A DNA stretch of 5,332 nucleotides from Kangiellaceae bacterium (GTDB lineage Bacteria > Pseudomonadota > Gammaproteobacteria > Enterobacterales > Kangiellaceae). Below are positions 1 through 5,332 of this stretch, in pieces (positions within the stretch are counted from its first letter, which is position 1; each line of letters opens with the position of its first letter). Where the stretch lies: the NCBI GenBank assembly GCA_030590405.1, contig JAUUYO010000220.1, positions 1 through 5,332 on the forward strand, written 5' to 3'. A model generated the notes under the pieces. That model had not been told where the DNA came from. It saw nothing but the letters and a program-made list of their open reading frames with translations, and searched no databases. Made by a program: the position numbers and the translations under genes.

Positions 1-1197
1 CATGGATTTGAGAGTATCGATGATATTGCTAAAATAGTCATTCAGGAATTTTCAGCTAAAGTTCAACATAAAACCTTTTGTGTCAGGGTAAAACGCTCCG
101 GTAAACACCCGTTTAATTCGATTGATATTGAGCGGCAAGTTGGTGGAGCGCTGTTTCACAATAGTGACAACGCGGGAGTTAAGCTGAAAAATCCTGAGGT
201 GACTGTTCATCTGGAGATCCGCGGCGATGTATTGCTAACTGTTGTTAACCGCTTTCAAGGGCTCGGTGGTTTCCCAATGGGGCAACAAGAGTCTTGTGTT
301 AGCTTAATATCTGGTGGTTTCGATTCATCGGTGGCGAGTTATCTGATGATGAAACGCGGCATAAGAACTCATTACTGTTTTTTTAATCTCGGCGGGATCG
401 CACATGAAGTCGGGGTCAAGCAAGTTTCTCATTACCTGTGGGAAAGATACTCTTCCTCCCATCGAATATTGTTTATTACCATCCCCTTTGAAAAAGTAGT
501 GGCTGAAATTCTGACTAAAATCGACCACAGCCAAATGGGCGTAGTACTGAAAAGAATGATGTTAAGAGTGGCTAGCCAGGTAGCAGATGAATTTAACGCA
601 CCAGCTTTAGTCACCGGGGAAGCGGTTGGACAAGTTTCCAGTCAGACGTTAACCAATTTAGCGGTGATTGATAAGGTTTGCGAACACTTGGTGATGCGCC
701 CTTTGATTGTGATGGATAAGCCAGAAATAATCGACTTGTCCCGTCAGATTGGCACTGAAGAATTTGCGGCGGTGATGCCTGAATATTGTGGGGTGATTTC
801 CAACAAACCCACCACCAGAGCTAAATTAGCCAAAGTTGAAGCAGAGGAACAGCGGTTTGATTTCGAGATACTTGAGCAGGCCTTTGAAAATCGAAAAGTT
901 GAAAATATCGATGAGATTTATGCCTCAAAAACAAACTTGCAGGAGATTGAAGTGGTTGGATTGCCGAATAAAGACGATATCCTTATCGATATTCGACATC
1001 CCCATGAATTAGCCTTAAAACCATTGCAACTAACTGCCAACACCGTTATTTCGATCCCGTTTTTTAAGTTACAAGCCAGTTCAGCTTTAGATAAAGAGCA
1101 AAGTTATCTGCTTTATTGCGACAAGGGGATCATGAGCCAGTTGCAAGCGGAGGAGTTAGCTAGCAAAGGTTATCAGGTTAAGGTTTATCAACCTTGA
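1..1197 (+). CDS. thiI: tRNA 4-thiouridine synthase / sulfurtransferase ThiI (5' end cut by window edge)
   Basis: ThiI adenylates U8 of tRNA and transfers persulfide sulfur to give 4-thiouridine; its rhodanese domain also supplies sulfur for the thiamine thiazole. The reading frame is open from base 1, so the GTG at 199 is internal and not the start. 398 residues are visible; the E. coli protein has 482, so about 84 N-terminal residues (ferredoxin-like region and start of THUMP) lie outside. In order: the rest of THUMP (KTFCVRVKRSGKH, about visible residues 25-37), the PP-loop SGGFDSS (bases 310-330), the family block HYCFFNLGG (about 370-396), the TGEAVGQVSSQTLTNL block (about 613-660), and MPEYCGVIS with its conserved Cys at 787-789. 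The C-terminal rhodanese domain carries the catalytic loop CDKGIMS with Cys at 1117-1119. The two cysteines are 110 residues apart, close to the E. coli Cys344/Cys456 pair that forms the catalytic disulfide. The gene looks intact in the window and converges on pilR. Identity is very secure. Confidence 0.97.
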   Translation, partial: HGFESIDDIAKIVIQEFSAKVQHKTFCVRVKRSGKHPFNSIDIERQVGGALFHNSDNAGVKLKNPEVTVHLEIRGDVLLTVVNRFQGLGGFPMGQQESCVSLISGGFDSSVASYLMMKRGIRTHYCFFNLGGIAHEVGVKQVSHYLWERYSSSHRILFITIPFEKVVAEILTKIDHSQMGVVLKRMMLRVASQVADEFNAPALVTGEAVGQVSSQTLTNLAVIDKVCEHLVMRPLIVMDKPEIIDLSRQIGTEEFAAVMPEYCGVISNKPTTRAKLAKVEAEEQRFDFEILEQAFENRKVENIDEIYASKTNLQEIEVVGLPNKDDILIDIRHPHELALKPLQLTANTVISIPFFKLQASSALDKEQSYLLYCDKGIMSQLQAEELASKGYQVKVYQP

Positions 1198-1279
1198 GGT
1201 TAAAGCAGTTGATTAGATAACGACGAGTCATTTTGTAGGGAATTGTTCACCGTGGTTATAATAAAATTGATTTGGTCGA

Positions 1280-2650
1280 TTAATCTAAATGAATATCCAG
1301 CTTATCCAGTTTGTAGCGCATAGCGCGAAAGCTAATGCCTAGTGCTTTGGCGGCCTTGGTTTTATTGCCTCTGGTTGTTTCTAATGCAGCCAGTATTTCA
1401 GCACTTTCAATATTGGCCAGATACTCATCAAGAGGTAAGTTATTTCGGCCAGTGGATGTTAGACCATTAGTTGTTTCTCGCGAGTTTTTTGGTAAATTAA
1501 GGTCGCTGGCTTGAATGCTTTCTTGGGAGGCTAAAGTTAAAGCTCGTTCAAGGATGTTTTCCAGCTCTCGAATATTCCCGGGAAAATGATACTCGGCTAG
1601 TTTATCAAGAGCAGCTTGTGAAATTTGTACGTTTTCAATGCCATGCATTTGAGCAAGCTGCTCAAGCAAATATCGGGTTAGCTTTGCAATATCCGCTTTT
1701 CGCTCTCGCAATGCCGGAACATTCACTTCAATGACATTAATCCGGTAGAATAAATCCTGACGGAAGTCTCCCTGGTGAACCAATTCCAGTAAGTCTCGGT
1801 GGCTGGCGCTTAAGATCCGGGTATCTACCGGTATTTCTGTATCAGCACCGACTGGGCGAATACTTTTTTCCTGGATTGCTCGAAGCAATTTTACTTGCAT
1901 CGCTAGTGGCAACTCTGCCACTTCATCTAAAAACAGTGTGCCTCCATTGGCCGCTTGAAAAAGGCCTTTTTTGTCTGCTATTGCACCGGTAAAACTGCCT
2001 TTTTTATGGCCAAAAAATTCACTCTCCATCAGCTCAGACGGAATAGCTCCGCAGTTGACAGGGATAAATGCTTTTTCAGCCCGAGGGCCTTTATAGTGGA
2101 TTAGTTTGGCAACCAGTTCCTTACCGGTTCCAGATTCGCCATTGATATAAACTGGTGCCTGGCTACGTGCGAGCTTTAAAATAGTTTGTTTCAGGGTTTT
2201 CATTATATCGGTGTCACCGATGAGTTGTTTTTTGCTTTTATTTAGTTTACTGGTAGAGACTGTTTTTTTAACGGGAAGGGTATTCAATTTTAACGCATTG
2301 CTGATCAAGGTTCTTAAAGCTGTTAGGTCAACGGGCTTTGATAAAAAGTCAAAAGCGCCAGCTTTCATCGCATCGATGGCGGTTTCCATATTACCATGTG
2401 CGGTTATCAGAGCGACTGGCAATTGAGTGTGTTTTTTTTGAATAAATTTTATCAGATCAATACCGTCGCCATCAGGCAAACGCATATCCGTCAAACAAAA
2501 ATCAAAAGTGTGCTGGCCAAGTAATTGTTTGGCCTGAGTGATTGTTTCAGCTTTATGAGTATCAATATTCATTCGGCTTAAAGTGATACCCAGTAGTTGA
2601 AGTATATCCGGTTCATCATCAACAATCAGTGCAAGCGGTGTTTTTGTCAT
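1280..2650 (-). CDS. pilR: Type IV pilus sigma-54-dependent response regulator PilR
   Basis: This is an NtrC-family activator of sigma-54 RNA polymerase; in Pseudomonas PilR drives pilin (pilA) transcription when phosphorylated by PilS. The 456 residues have the full three-part layout. The receiver (about 5-120) has acidic pocket D11/D12, phospho-acceptor D55 in LTDMRLPDG, T83 and K105. A basic, Ser/Thr-rich linker spans about 124-142. The AAA+ domain (about 143-375) has Walker A GESGTGKE (171-178), sigma-54 contact loop GSFTGA (218-223), Walker B GGTLFLDEV (236-244), arginine-finger region FRQDLFYR (296-303) and FPGNIRELEN (356-365). The C-terminal Fis-type helix-turn-helix is about 430-450. 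Wording such as KLARSQAPVYI and KAGAFDFLSKPVDL matches Pseudomonas PilR as I remember it, rather than NtrC. The gene follows pilS by 48 bases on the same strand, the usual pairing. The ATG start has a good ribosome site. NtrC or another family member is the alternative, made unlikely by the adjacent PilS-like kinase. Confidence 0.95.
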   Translation of the reverse strand: MTKTPLALIVDDEPDILQLLGITLSRMNIDTHKAETITQAKQLLGQHTFDFCLTDMRLPDGDGIDLIKFIQKKHTQLPVALITAHGNMETAIDAMKAGAFDFLSKPVDLTALRTLISNALKLNTLPVKKTVSTSKLNKSKKQLIGDTDIMKTLKQTILKLARSQAPVYINGESGTGKELVAKLIHYKGPRAEKAFIPVNCGAIPSELMESEFFGHKKGSFTGAIADKKGLFQAANGGTLFLDEVAELPLAMQVKLLRAIQEKSIRPVGADTEIPVDTRILSASHRDLLELVHQGDFRQDLFYRINVIEVNVPALRERKADIAKLTRYLLEQLAQMHGIENVQISQAALDKLAEYHFPGNIRELENILERALTLASQESIQASDLNLPKNSRETTNGLTSTGRNNLPLDEYLANIESAEILAALETTRGNKTKAAKALGISFRAMRYKLDKLDIHLD

Positions 2651-2654
2651 AGTG

Positions 2655-2659
2655 TTCCT
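2655..2659 (-). promoter_or_regulatory. Ribosome binding site of pilR
   Basis: On the minus strand AGGAA lies four bases before the ATG at 2650. It is a clear Shine-Dalgarno match and supports that ATG as the start. The receiver domain also begins right after it at the expected place (LALIVDDEPD from residue 6). Confidence 0.65.
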
Positions 2660-2698
2660 GGGTTTATTCGATTTAATTCAGATTCAAGTTCGCATTTA

Positions 2699-4300
2699 TT
2701 AATGAGTATTCTGTTTGCTGACGGCAAAACTTATTCTGAAACAGGAACCGCCTGCCGTCAAGGGAATATAGTCAAGTCTCGCTCGATTCGCTTCACAAAG
2801 TTCTCTTGAAAGATATAAGCCTAAACCTGTACCGGTTCTTGATGTGGTAAAAAATGGTTCAAATATTTTTTCGGCCTGTTTGGGAGGAATACCTTCGCCT
2901 TTATCTATGACATCGAGAAAAGGGGTTCTATTGTTAGGCTCGATGCCAACCATGATCAAAAGATAGGCTTTACCAAAAAAAAGTTCGCTATAGCGCAAGC
3001 CATTATCAAACAGGTTAGTCAGGATCTGCCTCAGTTGCGAAATATCAAAATGTACAATTATATCTTCAGATTGAAATTGCAGATGTATATCAGGTTTTGG
3101 TGATTTTGCCATGCAATATTCTTTGTTGAACTTTTTCAGGTAATCTGAAAGGCTAATTTCTTTAGCCTGTGCTGTTTTTCTGACTGAGAGTTGCATAATG
3201 TTTTCAATAATTTCATTCACTCGAAAAGCATTTTTTTCGACGATTTCAACCAGATCCAAATTGGCGCTATCAAGTTCTTCGGATTCTTTGAGCAGCTGTG
3301 CAGCATGGCTTAATGCGCCTAATGGATTTCTTATTTCGTGTGCAATGGAGGCTGTTAACCGACCGAGAGAAGCCAATTTAAGATTTTGTGCTTGTTGGTT
3401 TAGTGTAGAAGTATCATCAAGAAAAATAATCGCATTTTCCTTACTCTCACCAATTGGTGAAAAATTAGGCAACAAAATGGGGCCAGTTGCGGTGTTTCTA
3501 AACGGTTTGGAGCGATAATGATTTTTACGTCGCCATAAATTAAGTTGCCTGGCGAGCGGGGTGGCGACTTGCTCTAACTTTTTACTTTGAGTCGATTCCG
3601 GCATGCCCAGGTGAACCCAGGCAGCACGATTAATCAGCCGAATATTTTGAAAGCCATCAATCACCACAACGCCGGTGGACATATACTGAATGATCTCTTC
3701 ATTGAGCTTTTCCATGCTGGCTAATCCGCGACTCGATTGTTCGGCAGCGTGTTCACTCTCTCTTATTCTTCTGGAAAGGTAGAGCGCCAACAGGCTGGTA
3801 CCGAGAAAAGTCACCGAAAGAATACCCACCTGAGTTAAACTGCTTTCATCGCGAATGCCCGTAATGGTCGAATAACCTTCTTCGGCAAACACCAGTATCG
3901 ATGCCAAAACTGAGTAGACTAGTGCGGGCGCTGTACCAATCAAGATACTCGAAGCTGTTGTACTAACAGCAATTAACATCCCCAACCCGCTGGAAATACC
4001 GCCACTGGCATGCATTAACACTGTCAGTAATACAATATCAATAAGGATCTGCACCTGAAGCTGTATGGTGAAATGTGCATGATAGTAAGTAGCGATATGA
4101 TTGAGCATTGCCATGGTAAAAAATAGCATTGCAGAAAGGTTAAACAGTTGTGGGAAATTCGTTCCTAAAAATGGCATTTCCGATTGAACTTGCACTACCG
4201 CCATTAAACTGGTGGCAAGTAAAAGACGATAAACGGAAAAAATTCTGAGTGCGCGCCAGGAAGAGCTTTTTACTTCGGAATTATTACGAAAAGAAGTCAT
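2699..4300 (-). CDS. pilS: Type IV pilus sensor histidine kinase PilS
   Basis: PilS is the inner-membrane kinase that phosphorylates PilR; in Pseudomonas it senses pilin levels in the membrane through its transmembrane domain. The 533 residues match the usual PilS length. Six hydrophobic segments fall at about 18-37, 52-73, 84-98, 104-122, 124-140 and 156-176, with very short loops and so no large periplasmic sensor. A short helical stretch (about 178-205) leads to a PAS-like region (about 200-300, including MSTGVVVIDG). The HisKA domain has H-box HEIRNPLG with phospho-acceptor H321. The ATPase domain has N-box LTNLFDNGLRYS (N433), G1 DVIDKGEGIP (463-472), F-box IFEPFFTT (479-486) and G2 GTGLGLYLSR (490-499). 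The motif HEIRNPLGALSHAAQLL closely resembles Pseudomonas PilS as I remember it. A stop codon lies in frame upstream with no ATG, GTG or TTG between it and the ATG at 4300, so that start is the only reasonable one. The gene sits between nadE and pilR on the same strand. Confidence 0.94.
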   Translation of the reverse strand: MTSFRNNSEVKSSSWRALRIFSVYRLLLATSLMAVVQVQSEMPFLGTNFPQLFNLSAMLFFTMAMLNHIATYYHAHFTIQLQVQILIDIVLLTVLMHASGGISSGLGMLIAVSTTASSILIGTAPALVYSVLASILVFAEEGYSTITGIRDESSLTQVGILSVTFLGTSLLALYLSRRIRESEHAAEQSSRGLASMEKLNEEIIQYMSTGVVVIDGFQNIRLINRAAWVHLGMPESTQSKKLEQVATPLARQLNLWRRKNHYRSKPFRNTATGPILLPNFSPIGESKENAIIFLDDTSTLNQQAQNLKLASLGRLTASIAHEIRNPLGALSHAAQLLKESEELDSANLDLVEIVEKNAFRVNEIIENIMQLSVRKTAQAKEISLSDYLKKFNKEYCMAKSPKPDIHLQFQSEDIIVHFDISQLRQILTNLFDNGLRYSELFFGKAYLLIMVGIEPNNRTPFLDVIDKGEGIPPKQAEKIFEPFFTTSRTGTGLGLYLSRELCEANRARLDYIPLTAGGSCFRISFAVSKQNTH

Positions 4301-4313
4301 TATTGTGATGGTT

Positions 4314-4318
4314 CTCCC
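4314..4318 (-). promoter_or_regulatory. Probable ribosome binding site of pilS, widely spaced
   Basis: On the minus strand GGGAG occurs 13 bases before the ATG at 4300. The match is good but the spacing is longer than the usual 5-9 bases. No other start codon is available between the upstream in-frame stop and the first membrane helix, so the spacing may simply mean weaker initiation of pilS than of pilR. Confidence 0.4.
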
Positions 4319-4368
4319 GACCCAGGCTAAGATGTTAGTCTTGCTGAATGTTAAAATTAAATTATCGA

Positions 4369-5208
4369 TTAGTCATAAATGGTCGGGATTGGTTGGCGCT
4401 TGTGTTGTGTTCTTTGATAAATAGTTTCTATCAGTTTATCTGCCTTTGGATCGCACGATTTATTTTCCAGAAAATCGTCGATTTGTTGATAGCTTAATCC
4501 TAGCGCATCTTCATCTGTTTTTGCTGGTGACAGACACTCTAAGTCAGCGGTTGGCGCTTTTTGAATGAGGTTTTCTGGCGCGCCCAAATATTCGCCCAAC
4601 TGCCGGACTTGTCTTTTACTGAGTCCAAAAAGTGGGGCCAGATCGCACGCGCCATCTCCCCATTTTGTGTAAAACCCGGTAATATTTTCTGCCGAATGAT
4701 CGGTGCCTAATACCAGTCCTGATAATAGCCCGGCCACTTCATATTGAGCAATCATTCTGGCTCGTGCTTTGTTATTGCCCTTTACAAAATCCAACTTCGA
4801 TTGGTCTTGCGGACATAACCCTTTGTTTTGCAATGCTGACATTGAAGATTGATGAAGTTGATCGACGCCATTTTTTATATTAATACTGATATTCTCTGTT
4901 GGCTGGATAAAAGATATCGCCTGTTGAGCGTCTTGTTCATCGGCTTGAATCCCATAGGGTAATCTAACGGCGATAAACCGATATCCTGCATGGTCCTGAT
5001 TGAGCTCATCAATGGCTAATTGAGCCAATCTGCCTAAAGTTGTAGAATCAATACCGCCACTGATACCCAGTACAAGAGTTTGTAAACCGGAATTTAGCAA
5101 GGACTGTTTGATAAACTGAACTCTGTTATTGATTTCCAACTTGGCATCAATTTCTGGCTGAACGCGCATTTCTTTTATGATGGTATTTTTGGACATTAGT
5201 CTTGTCAT
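4369..5208 (-). CDS. nadE: NH3-dependent NAD(+) synthetase NadE
   Basis: NadE catalyses the last step of NAD+ synthesis in the cytoplasm, amidating deamido-NAD+ with ammonia at the cost of ATP going to AMP and pyrophosphate. The protein is 279 residues from this start and has no N-terminal glutaminase domain, so it is the short ammonia-using form like E. coli NadE (275 residues). Visible motifs are the PP-loop LGISGGIDST (47-56), RLPYGIQADEQDAQ (82-95), FVKGNNKARARM (141-152), GTDHSAENITGF (168-179), the KWGDGACD loop (182-189), KAPTADLE (217-224) and the C-terminal HKRQP (269-273). An in-frame TAA lies four codons upstream, so translation starts at this ATG or at the ATG at 5196 (residue 5). 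The second would give exactly 275 residues and aligns better with the E. coli N-terminus; neither has a strong Shine-Dalgarno site. Compared with E. coli, residues about 117-136 form a slightly longer and divergent segment. The gene is first in a possible nadE-pilS-pilR unit. Confidence 0.96.
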   Translation of the reverse strand: MTRLMSKNTIIKEMRVQPEIDAKLEINNRVQFIKQSLLNSGLQTLVLGISGGIDSTTLGRLAQLAIDELNQDHAGYRFIAVRLPYGIQADEQDAQQAISFIQPTENISINIKNGVDQLHQSSMSALQNKGLCPQDQSKLDFVKGNNKARARMIAQYEVAGLLSGLVLGTDHSAENITGFYTKWGDGACDLAPLFGLSKRQVRQLGEYLGAPENLIQKAPTADLECLSPAKTDEDALGLSYQQIDDFLENKSCDPKADKLIETIYQRTQHKRQPIPTIYD

Positions 5209-5231
5209 CTCAGCAGGTTAATTATTATTGC

Positions 5232-5260
5232 ATTTTAGGTCATACAGAACTTTTACTCAA
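5232..5260 (-). promoter_or_regulatory. Predicted sigma-70 promoter of nadE
   Basis: On the minus strand a -35 box TTGAGT (5255-5260, four of six consensus bases) and a -10 box TAAAAT (5232-5237, five of six) are separated by exactly 17 bases. Transcription would start near 5225, giving a leader of roughly 17 bases to the ATG at 5208 or roughly 29 to the ATG at 5196. It is the best promoter-like pair I found on this strand upstream of the three genes, so it could serve all of them if they are co-transcribed. This is a match by eye only, in an AT-rich spacer. Confidence 0.45.
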
Positions 5261-5332
5261 TGATTCGCCCATGGCCTGGTTAATTTAATTCCATCCATCT
5301 GATCAAACTATAAAGTCTATCCCGATAGCCCC

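Noticed and set aside
199..201. GTG as the thiI start codon
   Set aside because: The frame is open back to base 1, and the upstream residues match the ThiI THUMP region (KTFCVRVKRSGKH), so this GTG is an internal valine.
748..768. TTGGCAC followed by TTTGCGG inside thiI, resembling a sigma-54 promoter
   Set aside because: The GG and GC elements are 13 bases apart rather than the required 10, and the site is inside a coding region.
1243..1262. TTGTTC and TATAAT on the plus strand after thiI, resembling a promoter
   Set aside because: The boxes are only 8 bases apart, no suitable -35 exists at 16-18 bases, and the site would drive transcription into the antisense of pilR.
1979..1996. GSFTGA instead of GAFTGA in the sigma-54 contact loop of PilR
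   Set aside because: As I recall, Pseudomonas PilR has the same serine variant, so it is a family feature and not a lost function. The key Phe, Thr and Gly are kept.
4361..4366. GATAAT on the minus strand as a -10 box for pilS
   Set aside because: No recognisable -35 box lies 16-18 bases upstream; the hexamer there resembles ATCCCG.
310..5061. Two PP-loop ATP pyrophosphatases (ThiI and NadE) flanking pilSR
   Set aside because: Both families use the SGGxDS motif, but they act in unrelated pathways and lie on opposite strands; I see no sign of a functional link.
5317..5328. CTATC-CC-GATAG hairpin near the right edge
   Set aside because: The stem is five pairs with a two-base gap, has no T-run, and is cut close to the window end, so it cannot be called a terminator or an operator.

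Overview
The window is a stretch of ordinary core chromosome from a gammaproteobacterium. Four recognisable genes fill nearly all of it. All four are closest in my memory to E. coli or Pseudomonas proteins: ThiI with the C-terminal rhodanese domain, a PilS/PilR pair, and an ammonia-dependent NadE of the E. coli type. Base composition looks moderately AT-rich by eye, below that of Pseudomonas. With the type IV pilus regulators, this suggests a lower-GC, possibly marine gammaproteobacterium, but the genus cannot be fixed from this sequence.

Layout. Bases 1-1197 (+ strand) hold the C-terminal five-sixths or so of thiI, cut by the left edge. An 82-base gap separates it from three genes on the opposite strand, so thiI and pilR converge. 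Read in their direction of transcription (right to left), those genes are nadE (5208 to 4369), pilS (4300 to 2699) and pilR (2650 to 1280), with gaps of 68 and 48 bases. A plausible sigma-70 promoter lies just upstream of nadE (5232-5260). No convincing intrinsic terminator lies between nadE and pilS, so the three genes may be co-transcribed. Bases 5209-5332 hold the nadE promoter and otherwise no confident gene.

How the genes work together. PilS is a six-helix membrane histidine kinase with a cytoplasmic PAS-like sensor region. PilR is its NtrC-type response regulator, which activates sigma-54 promoters; in Pseudomonas the main target is the pilin gene pilA. Conserved phosphorylation, ATP-binding and DNA-binding motifs are present in both. 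NadE makes NAD+ from deamido-NAD+ and ammonia. ThiI inserts sulfur into tRNA (4-thiouridine at position 8) and, through its rhodanese domain, can feed thiazole synthesis for thiamine. The metabolic genes have no known functional tie to the pilus regulators.

I found no mobile element, CRISPR array, RNA gene or previously undescribed system. The points worth checking are modest: the possible nadE-pilSR co-transcription, the nadE promoter and start codon, and the apparent lack of a terminator at the thiI/pilR junction.
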